Source: JANRJY01 sp033763735 (GTDB taxonomy: Bacteria > Bacteroidota > Bacteroidia > Cytophagales > UBA9547). Taken from it: DNA of 64,000 nt. The translations under genes and the position numbers were made by a program. Of this stretch, positions 1-9,315 are shown in pieces (the first letter of the stretch is position 1; the number at the start of each line of letters is the position of its first letter). The stretch lies in NCBI GenBank assembly GCA_033763735.1, contig JANRJY010000025.1, positions 11,785 to 75,784 on the forward strand, read 5' to 3'. The notes beneath the pieces are model-generated. The model searched no databases. It was not told where the DNA came from and saw only the letters and a program-made list of their open reading frames with translations.

Positions 1-859
1 TTCTGTTATAGTTAGGTGTTGCAAAACCTGGTTCAACTTGGTTACCTACGATTTTGTAACCATCGTCATTATGACCTCCAATAAAATTCACATAAACATT
101 CCATCCAGAAATTGGGCTTACATAAAATTGTCCAATAACTGATTTTTGTTTTTTCCAATCTGTTAAAGCATCCCAGTTATTAACAACTCCTAACATAACA
201 CCCAATTTGTCGGAGAATGCATAATTCAATTTACCTCCAACATGGTAGAATGGACCATTGTTGAACAGATTCGATAATGAGTAATGATAATTCACAGGAG
301 CATCAATTACTTCGTAACCAATATGTGTTCCAAACTGACCTACAGTGAAGCTTAGTTTATCAGTAATGTTATATTTGAAATAAGCCTGTTTAATAGCAGC
401 GGAAGTACCATAAAGAGCTTGTTTACCTCCAATTGTTGGATAATAACCTGCAGCAGTTCCACCACCAGTACCAGCATATCCAGTAACTGCACCTGTTGCA
501 GGATCTGTTACTGCTGTAACTCCACTTATCATTGGGCGTACATTACCAAAGTTACCTAACTCAGCATTTGGTCCAAAGGTTAAGTCAATTACCATTTCAC
601 TTTTTGAATTGGTGTATGCAAATCGAGTTTGAACAAGTCCCAACCCAAATTGATCGGTAACCCTATCAAAAGCTCTACCAGCAGATGCTCCTAATAATTG
701 TCCGGATTTTGGATTATTAAATGCTGTTAAATAGTAAGAATCTATATAACCGTTTACAGTGAATTTTCCTTCGTCTTTTTTAGTTGCCGAAGTATCTTGT
801 GCAAAAACTGAGGCGCAGCCAAGCAGCCCCAAGGCAATCGAGTAAATTGACTTTTTCAT
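1..859 (-). CDS. Outer-membrane beta-barrel porin-like protein (5' part, runs off left edge)
   Basis: Frame open from an ATG at 857-859 to the window edge, so only the N-terminal 286 residues are visible. The protein starts MKKSIYSIALGLLGC and then SVFAQD, a clear Sec signal peptide ending in an A-Q type cleavage site. The mature part has alternating aromatic/glycine strands (for example FTVNGYIDSYYLTAFN, and KLSFTVGQFGTHIGYEV), as expected for a beta-barrel. This resembles the putative porin family BBP2 (OmpL-like) common in Bacteroidota, inferred by recollection of the pattern, not a search. It would sit in the outer membrane; substrate unknown. A good promoter lies just upstream at 908-938. 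Confidence 0.7.
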   Translation of the reverse strand, partial: MKKSIYSIALGLLGCASVFAQDTSATKKDEGKFTVNGYIDSYYLTAFNNPKSGQLLGASAGRAFDRVTDQFGLGLVQTRFAYTNSKSEMVIDLTFGPNAELGNFGNVRPMISGVTAVTDPATGAVTGYAGTGGGTAAGYYPTIGGKQALYGTSAAIKQAYFKYNITDKLSFTVGQFGTHIGYEVIDAPVNYHYSLSNLFNNGPFYHVGGKLNYAFSDKLGVMLGVVNNWDALTDWKKQKSVIGQFYVSPISGWNVYVNFIGGHNDDGYKIVGNQVEPGFATPNYNR

Positions 860-1257
860 AGAATTGTTTTTTAGGGTATTGAATTAATATTTAATTAGAA
901 TTTAATACAAACATAATAATAAAAGTATACCATCACAATTTTTTATACATTTTTTTTGAAACAAGGTTTAAATTTTAACGTAGTATTTCATTTTTTATAC
1001 TTTTTTTGGAAATACATGTATTTTATTAATGTTTAATTACAAATATCATTATATGATAAAATAGGAATATTTAGTTGTTATTTCACAAAGAGATTATAAT
1101 ATGTAAAATATAATTGTTTCTTAGTAAAATACAATCTGTTTAAGTATTTCTACTTATATGTATCACAAAAAATGTAATTATTTTAAACAAGTTGCTTTGA
1201 TTATGCGTTTATATTAAATAGATTTGAATTATAGAGTTTTTTTTAACCACCTTTTAC
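860..1257. other. Intergenic region between divergent genes
   Basis: About 400 bases, extremely AT-rich, between the porin-like gene and the plus-strand gene at 1258. Apart from the minus-strand promoter at 908-938 I see no RNA gene, no long reading frame and no clear hairpin. The plus-strand promoter for the 1258 gene should lie here but I cannot identify a convincing TAnnTTTG match for it. Confidence 0.6.
908..938 (-). promoter_or_regulatory. Bacteroidota-type promoter for the porin-like gene
   Basis: On the minus strand, TTG (complement of 936-938) is followed after 20 bases by TATGTTTG (complement of 908-915). This matches the Bacteroidota sigma-ABfA consensus TTG-N17-23-TAnnTTTG. It lies about 50 bases before the start codon at 859. 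Confidence 0.6.
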
Positions 1258-2700
1258 ATGTCCAAGCTAAAAAATATAGTAAAACAACTTTCAGAGAAAG
1301 ATTATCTCGAAATTGTAGCTTCCCTACAAGATAGTAATGCAGAAAAATCAGCTTCATTACTTAAATATTTGAAAGAACGCCAGCTTTCAGATGCAAAAAT
1401 AATGGTAGAATTAGACGTCAACCCCAATGCGTATTACACACTTCGTTCGCGTTTGAATGAAAAAATCGAAGATTATTTAGTAAAACAAATGGAAAGTCCC
1501 AAAACGGACTTATTACGTAAGGTTGCAAATATTAGTGAAATAATTTTCACTAAAAAGAAGACTATAGTTGTAGCTACACTCAAAAAACTCGAAAAAGAAC
1601 TTTTGGATTATGACTTATCCAGTGAGCTTATCATTGTATACAAAAATCTTAAAAAACAACATATCAATACTCCTGAACATTATCATTACTCACAACTATA
1701 TAACAAGCACGTTGCTTATATGTTGGCAATTGATAAAGCAGAATCAATTTTGGCAGATTATTTCAAAAAATTTGGTTCTTTGTTTTTAAGTGGTGATGAA
1801 CTTATCAAAACAGAATTAACTCTATTGTGTAAGGAGATTAAAAATATTTCTCATTTATACCAATCACATCGGTTATATGTGTACCAAAGTTGTATGACTC
1901 TTTTTCATCGTTTTTTTGTAGAATATCCTTCAAAAAACACGGAAGAAGAAAAAACGGAGGTTATTTTTGAAAAAATAGATGAAATATTTGACACATATCC
2001 TTCTGACGCAACTTATCATCATCTTCAAATAGTATCTGATTATTTGAAGTTATGTTACTACACTGAAACCAAAAACACTAAAAAAGCTGAAAAGTATTTT
2101 GAAGAAGTAAAGGACTCTGCAGGAATATTTATTGCGAATTATAGCTTATACACCTTTCCTCAAATGTTTTTTTTATATTCTTTAAATAAATGTACCAATC
2201 CCGACATTGCTAAAGCAATTATTGAAGAAAACAAAGCAATATTTGCTGATTTTGAATGTGAATCGTCTGATATTTCCAAGTTTGTTACTTACAACTGTTA
2301 CAGAGCCTTGTTGTATTTTTATGCTCAAAAATATGATATGTCATCCAAAATCATTAATACCATGTTGAATGATGTAAGCTTGAAAAAATATCCGGAACTA
2401 TATGTTGAAACAAAAACTTTTCAAGCATTAACTTATTGTTTGATTGATGATTATGATTTGTTTAATCAGTTGATGAATAGTATTCAAAGACAAGTGAGAA
2501 TGCTAGGCAAAAAACGTTTGGAGCATATTACTTATCTGTCCAAAGCAATGAAAACTTCATTGAGTACAACCCCAAGTAGAGGTAAAACTGCAAAACTGAA
2601 GATGTTGGTGAACAAAATCAACATGAGCCACATCAAATACTTTAGCCCATTGAAATTGGTGAAATTTGATGAATTCTTAATGGAAAAATTAAGTAGCTAG
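1258..2700 (+). CDS. Hypothetical protein, all-helical, 480 residues
   Basis: I do not recognise this family. The protein has no signal peptide or membrane segment, is rich in Lys, Glu, Leu and Tyr and looks entirely helical. The N-terminal 80 residues (ending near KIEDYLVKQME) resemble a small helical domain with repeated KYLKERQ-like amphipathic helices, and the middle and C-terminal parts look like irregular TPR-like helix pairs. ATG at 1258 is the first start after a long AT-rich spacer. Its stop overlaps the stop of the response regulator on the other strand, so the two genes converge tail to tail. A cytoplasmic scaffold role is a guess from fold appearance only. Confidence 0.6.
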   Translation: MSKLKNIVKQLSEKDYLEIVASLQDSNAEKSASLLKYLKERQLSDAKIMVELDVNPNAYYTLRSRLNEKIEDYLVKQMESPKTDLLRKVANISEIIFTKKKTIVVATLKKLEKELLDYDLSSELIIVYKNLKKQHINTPEHYHYSQLYNKHVAYMLAIDKAESILADYFKKFGSLFLSGDELIKTELTLLCKEIKNISHLYQSHRLYVYQSCMTLFHRFFVEYPSKNTEEEKTEVIFEKIDEIFDTYPSDATYHHLQIVSDYLKLCYYTETKNTKKAEKYFEEVKDSAGIFIANYSLYTFPQMFFLYSLNKCTNPDIAKAIIEENKAIFADFECESSDISKFVTYNCYRALLYFYAQKYDMSSKIINTMLNDVSLKKYPELYVETKTFQALTYCLIDDYDLFNQLMNSIQRQVRMLGKKRLEHITYLSKAMKTSLSTTPSRGKTAKLKMLVNKINMSHIKYFSPLKLVKFDEFLMEKLSS

Positions 2701-3113
2701 ATTCCTTCTGAAATTTTTGATAAATTTTCTTGAGTAAGAGGCTTGTTCAAATATTTGAGCACAAAAGCATTTTTCTTAGATTTTGATATATCTTTTGGAT
2801 CAAGCGATGAAGTTAGCAAAACAATTTTACAAAAGTTTTTAGTAGAATCGTTTAGCTTTTCAAATTCATCAATAAATTGAAAACCGTCCATTAAAGGCAT
2901 ATCTATGTCTAAAAAAATAAGTTTAGGTAAAAATTTGTCGGTAGAGTCTTTAATTTTTTCGATATTTTTCAAATATTCCAAAGCACTTTTTGCTCCGGAA
3001 TGAACAAAAATATTATCGGCCAAACCTACTGATTCAATCATTTTTTGATTAATTAAATTGTCAATCTCATTGTCATCAATAAGCATAACGGCATTTAATT
3101 TTTGAGTTTTCAT
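2697..3113 (-). CDS. Single-domain response regulator (CheY-like receiver)
   Basis: 138 residues that consist of one receiver domain and nothing else. Acidic pocket D13-D14 (LIDDNE), phosphoacceptor D69 in FLDIDMPLMDG, the conserved T/S at T101 (LLTSS) and K124 in the NKP motif are all present, so it should be phosphorylated on D69. There is no output domain, so it probably acts by protein-protein contact or within a phosphorelay. No histidine kinase is nearby, making it an orphan here. Bacteroidota carry many such stand-alone Spo0F/Rcp1-like receivers. Its last codon overlaps the end of the opposing gene. Confidence 0.9.
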   Translation of the reverse strand: MKTQKLNAVMLIDDNEIDNLINQKMIESVGLADNIFVHSGAKSALEYLKNIEKIKDSTDKFLPKLIFLDIDMPLMDGFQFIDEFEKLNDSTKNFCKIVLLTSSLDPKDISKSKKNAFVLKYLNKPLTQENLSKISEGI

Positions 3114-3267
3114 GAATAAAGAGTTTATAATATTTTCGAATGTAAAATATGTTGTTAAAAGATATCAATCATGTGATATGCAATAATAGCACTTTTTGAA
3201 TTAAAAGGCATCAATTTTGTCAACAAATTGGCTTTGAAAAAATAAAAACAACAATTGAATATAAATT

Positions 3268-3294
3268 AAAAGTGCCACAAATTGTGGCACTTTT
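3268..3294 (-). terminator. Strong intrinsic terminator after the DAHP synthase gene
   Basis: AAAAGTGCCACAA at 3268-3280 and its exact reverse complement at 3282-3294 form a 13-bp perfect stem, lying just past the minus-strand stop at 3302. Read on the minus strand it ends in TTTT-AATTTAT. The structure is symmetric and may also stop plus-strand transcription. Confidence 0.85.
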
Positions 3295-3301
3295 AAACTT
3301 T

Positions 3302-4408
3302 TTAGTGATGCACTTCTACATCCTTGTTCATTATCTCATTTTGCTGTCTGATAGATTCGCCATGGATTGCTGTGAGGAAAGTTTCCATAAATTCTTCAGA
3401 AAGCCCTTTATTTTTAGCTTCTTTTATGCGAGTTTCCATGATATCTTGCCATCGATCTGATTGCAAAATAGTGATATTATTATCTTTTTTATATGTGCCT
3501 ATTTCTTTAGCAATTTCCATACGTTTCGAAATCAAGCTCACAATATCTTTATCAAGACTATCAATAACATCACGTAGTTCTTCAAGCTTATTAATAAAAA
3601 CAGGGTCCGTACTTACTCTGTCTCTAATTACCAAACTGTTCAATATATCATTAAGTACATCAGGCGTAACTTGTTGTTTGGCATCACTTAAAGCAACTTT
3701 AGGATTGATGTGTGACTCAATCATAAGTCCATCATAATCCAAATCCATAGCTTTTTGAGCTACAAACTGGATGTATTCGGTTGTACCGCAAATATGACTT
3801 GGGTCGCAAATCATTGGCAAATTAGGAATACGTCTTCTCAATTCAAGAGCCAATTCCCACATGGGTTTGTTTCTATATTCTGATTTTATAGTTGTTGAAA
3901 AACCTCTGTGAATAGCACCTAATCGAGTGATTCCGGCTTTATTCAAACGTTCCAATCCACCAATCCAAAGTTCAAGATCAGGATTAATAGGATTTTTAAC
4001 AAATACCGGCACATCTATTCCTTTAAGGGCATCCGCAATTTCTTGCATTCCAAAAGGATTAACGGTAGTACGCGCACCTATCCAAAGAATTTGAACACCT
4101 GCTTTAAGGGCTTGTTCTAAGTGAGTGGCATTTGCTATTTCAGTTGCCACAGGTAACCCTACAGCTTTACCGGCATCCGTAAGCCAGCTAAGTCCTTCCA
4201 TTCCAATGCCTTCAAAAGTACCAGGACGTGTACGTGGCTTCCAAATACCAGCTCTGATAACCGAAACTTTTTTATTTTTGGCAACATTCACTACTGTTTC
4301 CATTACTTGCTCCGGACTTTCTGCACTGCAAGGGCCAGAAATAATCACAGGAGACTTTAAGCTGTATCCCCACTGCTCCAGCGGAAGTATGTTTAAATCA
4401 ATTGTCAT
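3302..4408 (-). CDS. aroF: Bifunctional DAHP synthase / chorismate mutase
   Basis: Catalyses the first step of the shikimate pathway (phosphoenolpyruvate + erythrose 4-phosphate to DAHP) and also chorismate to prephenate. Residues 1 to about 260 are a type I-beta (KDO8P synthase-like) DAHP synthase with GPCSAES near residue 26, KPRTRPGTFEG near 57, and the metal-binding CDPSHICG motif. Residues from about 270 onward are an AroQ-type chorismate mutase helix bundle (LRDVIDSLDKDIVSLISKR). The mutase at the C-terminus is the arrangement known from Bacteroidota such as Porphyromonas, where the mutase domain mediates prephenate feedback. It is the last gene of the pheA-aminotransferase-aroF series and is followed by a strong terminator. 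Symbol varies between databases. Confidence 0.93.
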   Translation of the reverse strand: MTIDLNILPLEQWGYSLKSPVIISGPCSAESPEQVMETVVNVAKNKKVSVIRAGIWKPRTRPGTFEGIGMEGLSWLTDAGKAVGLPVATEIANATHLEQALKAGVQILWIGARTTVNPFGMQEIADALKGIDVPVFVKNPINPDLELWIGGLERLNKAGITRLGAIHRGFSTTIKSEYRNKPMWELALELRRRIPNLPMICDPSHICGTTEYIQFVAQKAMDLDYDGLMIESHINPKVALSDAKQQVTPDVLNDILNSLVIRDRVSTDPVFINKLEELRDVIDSLDKDIVSLISKRMEIAKEIGTYKKDNNITILQSDRWQDIMETRIKEAKNKGLSEEFMETFLTAIHGESIRQQNEIMNKDVEVHH

Positions 4409-4494
4409 TTTTTAATTTTATTCTTATTTTACAAAATAGATATAACAACGAAGGTACGAATAATTACGAATTGAGGATTAAAATATTTGAGAAT

Positions 4495-5655
4495 TTAATT
4501 TACAGCAGCGATTCGTTCGTATGCCAAATTAAGGTCTTCCACAGGTGTACAAACCGATATTCGCAAATAACCTTCGCCATTAGACCCAAAAATAAAACCG
4601 GGTGTGATAAATACGTGTGCTTTTTGAAGATAATACTCTGTGAATTCCTCTGAAGTTTTAAATTTTGAAGGTATTCGTCCCCACATAAACATACCAACTT
4701 GCCTTTTATTATAGACGGACCCGATGGTGTCCATTATTTTCCATATCACTTCTCTTCGTTTCTCATAAATATCGTTTTGAGCTTTATGCCATTCAGGTGT
4801 ATTGTGAGTGGCTGCAGCTGCGGCATGTTGTATTGGCAAAAAGTGACCTGAGTCAATATTGCTTTTAACTTTAAGAATACTATGAATGTAATCGGCTGCC
4901 CCAACTACCAACCCAACACGCCAGCCAGCCATATTATGTGATTTGCTCATAGAATTGAGTTCCAATGCCACCTCTTTAGCCCTTGGATATTTGAGAATAC
5001 TCAACTGATTATAGTTGAGAATAGAACTATATGGATTGTCGTGCACTAACAATATTTTGTGTTTTAAAGCAAAGTCAATATACTTTTTGAACACTTCTTC
5101 TGATGCAGGTGCTCCAGTGGGCATGTTAGGGTAATTGAGCCACATAATTTTTACTTTAGATAAATCTTGTTTATCTAAAGCTTCAAAATCAGGATAATAA
5201 CCGTTTTTTTCTAGCAAATCATAGGTCCTAATTTTAGCTTTTGCTATTCTGCTTGCTGAAGAATAAGTGGGATAACCGGGATTTGGAACCAATACTTCAT
5301 CGCCCGGATCAAGGAAAGTAAGTGAAATATGCATAATTCCTTCTTTAGAACCCAAAAGTGGCAACACCTCAGTATCCGGGTCTAAATCAACTCCATACAA
5401 ATCGCGATACTTGTCAGTAAAACCTTTTCTGAATTCTTTTAATCCAATATAACTTTGATATCCATGATTGTGTGGATTTGAAGCTGAATCAACTAATGCT
5501 TTAATAGTGTTGTTGGAGGGTGGCAAATCAGGATTTCCAATGCCCATATTAATAACATGGATGCCGGCATCATTCATTTTTTTGATTTCCTTTAGTTTGA
5601 GTGAAAAGTAGTATTCTTTGGTTTCCTCTAAAGTGGCAGCAGGTTTGATAATCAT
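4495..5655 (-). CDS. PLP-dependent aminotransferase, aromatic amino acid operon
   Basis: Fold type I aminotransferase of 386 residues. The PLP-binding lysine is K238 in NSMSKSH followed by NMAGWRVG, and the cofactor ring-stacking and phosphate motifs NPGYPTY and LNYPNMPTGAPA are typical of the class I group related to LL-diaminopimelate aminotransferase and aspartate aminotransferase. Sitting between pheA and the DAHP synthase-mutase gene, it most likely transaminates phenylpyruvate/4-hydroxyphenylpyruvate or prephenate to make Phe and Tyr; the substrate is inferred from context only. The ATG at 5655 directly precedes the conserved IIKPAATLEE start. Confidence 0.88.
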   Translation of the reverse strand: MIIKPAATLEETKEYYFSLKLKEIKKMNDAGIHVINMGIGNPDLPPSNNTIKALVDSASNPHNHGYQSYIGLKEFRKGFTDKYRDLYGVDLDPDTEVLPLLGSKEGIMHISLTFLDPGDEVLVPNPGYPTYSSASRIAKAKIRTYDLLEKNGYYPDFEALDKQDLSKVKIMWLNYPNMPTGAPASEEVFKKYIDFALKHKILLVHDNPYSSILNYNQLSILKYPRAKEVALELNSMSKSHNMAGWRVGLVVGAADYIHSILKVKSNIDSGHFLPIQHAAAAATHNTPEWHKAQNDIYEKRREVIWKIMDTIGSVYNKRQVGMFMWGRIPSKFKTSEEFTEYYLQKAHVFITPGFIFGSNGEGYLRISVCTPVEDLNLAYERIAAVN

Positions 5656-5672
5656 TGTTTTTTGATGTGTTT

Positions 5673-5700
5673 AAGTGTTCACGTGTTAAAGTGTTCACGT
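5673..5700. repeat. Direct repeat of a 12-bp word in intergenic DNA
   Basis: AAGTGTTCACGT occurs at 5673-5684 and again at 5689-5700, separated by four bases, in the gap between pheA and the aminotransferase gene. Degenerate copies of the same word appear at 9316-9391. The following bases (5701-5760) are low-complexity GAGTT/AGTTT words. Confidence 0.6.
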
Positions 5701-5769
5701 TTTTGAGTTGTAGAGTTAGTGAGTTTTTGAGTTGTTAAGTTTAAAGTTTATTAGTTTTTATATATAAAG

Positions 5770-6579
5770 TTAAATTCCTTTTATATAGTGTCCATGACTT
5801 TGGATATGGTTATCAAATAAAAAAGATTCCATTTCAGAAACCGTCATTGAATATTCCAAATCGCAGAAAAATCTATAATTCCACTCTTTGCCAACAATGG
5901 GCAATGATTGAATATTAGCGATATTTACATTTTTGGTTAAAAACAAATCCATCAATTTTTTAAGTTGACCCTTTTCATTTGGGATTGAAAACGAAACTGT
6001 AGCTTTATTTGTTCCACTTTCAGTATTAGTAATTGTTTTTTTAAGCACTAAAAATCTAGTAAAATTTCGATCACTATCCTCTATATTTGCTTTCAATATT
6101 TTTAAGTCAAATCTTTCAGCCACATTTTTTCCTGCAATTGCTGCTACACCCCTAGTTTGCTTTTCAGAAATTAACTGAGCCATGTAAGCGGTATCGATAT
6201 CTTCAACTAATCGTATTTCAGGATATGATCTAAAAAACCGCATACACTGCATTATTGCCATTGGATGAGACCTAACTTCCTTAATATTTTCTAATTCTTG
6301 ACCATTGAGTCCCATTAAAAAATGTTCGATTTTTAAAGAAGTTTCTGCTATTATTCTTAATCCCTGATATTGATGGAGAAGTGAATAGTTAAAAAGTATA
6401 CTTCCTGCAATGGTGTTTTCAATAGCCATCACTGCATAATCAGCCTGTCCTAAATCTAAGGCCTTAAAAAGATTAGGAAAGGAATCGCACATCACTAATT
6501 CAATATCAGAACCCAGCATTTTTTCTGCTGCTATTGCATGAAATGAACCTGTAAATCCCTGAATTGCTACTTTAGTCAT
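5770..6579 (-). CDS. pheA: Prephenate dehydratase
   Basis: Converts prephenate to phenylpyruvate in phenylalanine synthesis. I start it at the internal ATG at 6577-6579 because the conserved N-terminus MTKVAIQGFTGSFH begins there; the upstream extension to 6627 would add a poorly conserved hydrophobic stretch. This gives 269 residues, usual for a mutase-free PheA. The catalytic TRF motif is at 174-176 (NFTRFLVL), IENTIAGS near 53-60 and SHPMAIMQC near 104-112. A C-terminal ACT domain (about 193-269) has the GQLKKLMDLF segment but reads NIQSLP where enterobacterial PheA has the ESRP motif. First gene of the aromatic operon. Confidence 0.93.
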   Translation of the reverse strand: MTKVAIQGFTGSFHAIAAEKMLGSDIELVMCDSFPNLFKALDLGQADYAVMAIENTIAGSILFNYSLLHQYQGLRIIAETSLKIEHFLMGLNGQELENIKEVRSHPMAIMQCMRFFRSYPEIRLVEDIDTAYMAQLISEKQTRGVAAIAGKNVAERFDLKILKANIEDSDRNFTRFLVLKKTITNTESGTNKATVSFSIPNEKGQLKKLMDLFLTKNVNIANIQSLPIVGKEWNYRFFCDLEYSMTVSEMESFLFDNHIQSHGHYIKGI

Positions 6580-6628
6580 GATTATGAAAACGGGTGCAAA
6601 AGAACAGATAAAAAATGATGGTAGCAAA

Positions 6629-9043
6629 CTATTTCATATTCCTTACCAATGCCTGTCTTTCTTTCGAAGAAATGTTACTTTTTTTAAGGTAATCTACTAT
6701 TAATCGTTTTTGTGCAGATTGTTTATAGAAATATTGTATGGCATCTCCAGCGACAGTGTATAATCTACTATTAAAATGGGCAGCTGCATTTGCCAAATTA
6801 GTCACAACTTTATCATCCAAATGGTTAAGTTTTTTAAGCGCTTCTATGGCATTGGTACGAGTACGAAATTCATAAGACTGTGAAGAATAAGCGATTAGCT
6901 CATCTATATATTTGCTCTTTTCATTAATACAAGCAATTTCAAGCCATTTGATTCTGACATTTTTATTGTTATTTCCAAATTCAGACTTAGTAATTTCTAA
7001 ATATGTATTTGTATTTTCTGGAAATTTGAATGCCAATTTCTCTAAAGTCAATTCAATAGCAACATAAGATGAGTCTTTAAGCAACTTGCGCAACTCAGTT
7101 TCTAATTCAGGTGAAATATTCTGAATATTAGTAATTACTGCCTTACGTACATTTGCATCCTTGTCATTTATAGCTCTTTTCAATAAATCAAAAGTTGATT
7201 TGGCAGTATCGTTTGCCAATTGAGATATAATCTCTGATTTGACAGCATGAAATTTTTCTTTCATGTATGTGCTAATCAATACATCACGTTTTTTACCAAT
7301 ATCAACCCCTTTGAGGGCAACCACTGCATCATACCTATCCAACATATAAGGGGCACGTAAAGCTTGATTCATCCACTCATCCAAATACTTATTAAATACT
7401 ACGGACTTCATAATTTGTGCATTAGGGTCAAAAAGCACAAAATCAACGTCTACATTATTTTTATTATTTATTGCAACGGTATGGAAGGTGTTTTCCATAA
7501 TTGTTTTGGATGTATCTTTTGTCCCATCTTTGTAAAACACCTCAATTTTAATTGGAACTTTAAATAAGCCAACCATATCATTGATTTCATGTGTTTGTTC
7601 AATTTTTATTTCTGTAACACGTTCATTTTTAGAGTTTTTCATATCCTGCCAATGTACTTTAAACGCAGGTTCTCCACCTTTGTATATCCATTCGTCCCAA
7701 AACCAATTCAATGAAATACCAAGCACATCATGAAAAGCTAATAAAAATTCATGGGAATCGACATTTTTATATCCGTATTTTTCAAGATAATATTTGATTA
7801 CTCTATTGAATTGTTCTTTTCCGACCTGATTTTTGAGCATTTCAATTACAAATGCACCTTTAGGGTACCATCTTGTTGAACCCCCTTCAGAATGTGCTAT
7901 AGCTTTTTTGTCGGTATTGGATGCTGCAATTGCTTGATTTATAGCTTGTTTGCGATTCCAATCGAATTGATCTTGACCAAAGACCTCACGGTCAAATACC
8001 CATTGATAATGCGTAGCAAAACTCTCCTGAAGCCAAGTATCGGAAGCCGAACGAGCCGTAATTAAGTCTCCAAACCACATATGAACCAATTCATGTGCAT
8101 TGGTTCCTACATAATTACGATCTAAATATGCTCTTGCATCTACACAATAATAATCCGTGAATACAGTGGCAGTGGTGTTCTCCATAGCGCCATACATATA
8201 ATCCTGCACTGGAATTTGAGAATAGGTAGTTTTCCAGGCATATGGTACGCCAAACTCCTTTTCAAAAAAATCCACCATTTTATCCGTGTATTTATAAATT
8301 ACGTCTACCCTATCCTTATGTTCTGGATAATAATAAAGCCTGATTGGTACTCCTGATTTAGATTTTATTTCTTTGATTTCATATTCACCAATACCTATCA
8401 TAATTAAGTAAGGTGCATGAGGCATTTGCATACGGTATTTCCAGGTTTTAGTACCATCCGAGTTTTCCTTTTCGCTTAATTTAGCCCCATTTGAAAGGAC
8501 TTTATATTTTTTATCAAAAGTTACCTGAACCTCAGAAATGATTTTATCATTCATTTCGTCATACATTGGAATCCAGTTGCGGTTTTCAATTCCCTGACCT
8601 TGTGACCAAATTTGTTTTTTGGCTACATTTGTGGAATCATTCCACCCTACAAAATACAATCCCCGTTTAGGACGAGCTTCGTAGTTAAGTACTAAACTAT
8701 ATTTGTTGCCAAATAATACTTCCTGAGCAGGATAAAAGGTATACCCAGCTGAATCGCGTTTGAATTCAATATTTACACCATTGATTTGAGCATCTTTAAT
8801 AATCAATCCATCTTTTGCATCCAAAAAGAAATTATCAACTTTGGTTCGAAGGGGAGTAAATATATGTGTTACTTTTCCTTTAACAAGACCTTGTTTGGGC
8901 TCAAAAGCTATTTCTAATTTCAACTCAATAAAGTCCAATGGATGCTCTCTTGGAGTAAGCAAATTGTCAACTTCGCGTTTGAACAGCTTTTGAGCAAAAA
9001 TTAAATTGAGACTTAATAAAAATATAATTAGTGTGCGATACAT
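6629..9043 (-). CDS. M1-family zinc aminopeptidase, secreted, with HEAT-like C-terminus
   Basis: Metallopeptidase of the gluzincin M1 family. I start at the ATG at 9041-9043, where a signal peptide begins (MYRTLIIFLLSLNLIFAQ); the frame opens further upstream at 9106, but that segment is not signal-like and would overlap yidD. The protein has 804 residues. The exopeptidase motif GAMEN is at 285-289, HELVH at 317-321 and the third zinc ligand E340, in the standard spacing. After the catalytic domain (to about residue 500) there is a beta domain, then a helical HEAT-like repeat region to the end. Probably periplasmic or surface-associated peptide degradation. It follows pheA by about 50 bases but is functionally unrelated. 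Confidence 0.92.
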   Translation of the reverse strand: MYRTLIIFLLSLNLIFAQKLFKREVDNLLTPREHPLDFIELKLEIAFEPKQGLVKGKVTHIFTPLRTKVDNFFLDAKDGLIIKDAQINGVNIEFKRDSAGYTFYPAQEVLFGNKYSLVLNYEARPKRGLYFVGWNDSTNVAKKQIWSQGQGIENRNWIPMYDEMNDKIISEVQVTFDKKYKVLSNGAKLSEKENSDGTKTWKYRMQMPHAPYLIMIGIGEYEIKEIKSKSGVPIRLYYYPEHKDRVDVIYKYTDKMVDFFEKEFGVPYAWKTTYSQIPVQDYMYGAMENTTATVFTDYYCVDARAYLDRNYVGTNAHELVHMWFGDLITARSASDTWLQESFATHYQWVFDREVFGQDQFDWNRKQAINQAIAASNTDKKAIAHSEGGSTRWYPKGAFVIEMLKNQVGKEQFNRVIKYYLEKYGYKNVDSHEFLLAFHDVLGISLNWFWDEWIYKGGEPAFKVHWQDMKNSKNERVTEIKIEQTHEINDMVGLFKVPIKIEVFYKDGTKDTSKTIMENTFHTVAINNKNNVDVDFVLFDPNAQIMKSVVFNKYLDEWMNQALRAPYMLDRYDAVVALKGVDIGKKRDVLISTYMKEKFHAVKSEIISQLANDTAKSTFDLLKRAINDKDANVRKAVITNIQNISPELETELRKLLKDSSYVAIELTLEKLAFKFPENTNTYLEITKSEFGNNNKNVRIKWLEIACINEKSKYIDELIAYSSQSYEFRTRTNAIEALKKLNHLDDKVVTNLANAAAHFNSRLYTVAGDAIQYFYKQSAQKRLIVDYLKKSNISSKERQALVRNMK

Positions 9044-9105
9044 AAAAACAAAATTTTGATGCAATATAAAATGATTAGTTTTATAACGAAAACAATATCC
9101 AAACA

Positions 9106-9315
9106 TTGAAGTATCTGGCTATTATCATTATTCGTTTTTACAAGTATGCTATTTCGCCTTTTTTACCAATGGCCTGCAGGTATACTCCAACTTGTTCCTC
9201 ATACACAGAAGAAGCAATTAAGAAATATGGAGTGTTAAAAGGAAGTTGGTTGGCTATCAAGCGAATAAGTAGTTGCCACCCATGGGGAGGAAGTGGATAT
9301 GATCCGGTACCTTAG
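9106..9315 (+). CDS. yidD: YidD, membrane protein insertion efficiency factor
   Basis: Short 69-residue protein with the full YidD signature: [17 protein letters not shown], then [11 protein letters not shown], and [15 protein letters not shown]. It assists YidC-mediated insertion of inner-membrane proteins. The start is a TTG at 9106: an in-frame TAG at 9076 lies upstream and no ATG lies between, and the TTG directly precedes the conserved [13 protein letters not shown]. The gene is divergent from the M1 peptidase with about 60 bases between. It is not next to rnpA, its common neighbour in other bacteria. Confidence 0.93.
   Translation: MKYLAIIIIRFYKYAISPFLPMACRYTPTCSSYTEEAIKKYGVLKGSWLAIKRISSCHPWGGSGYDPVP

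Noticed and set aside
3272..3460. Plus-strand reading frame over the DAHP synthase 3' end
   Set aside because: Begins inside the terminator hairpin and runs antisense to a conserved gene.
6580..6627. N-terminal extension of pheA
   Set aside because: The conserved MTKVAIQG start is at 6579 and the extension is not conserved in character.
9044..9106. N-terminal extension of the M1 peptidase overlapping yidD
   Set aside because: The signal peptide begins at the ATG at 9043; the extension has no signal features.
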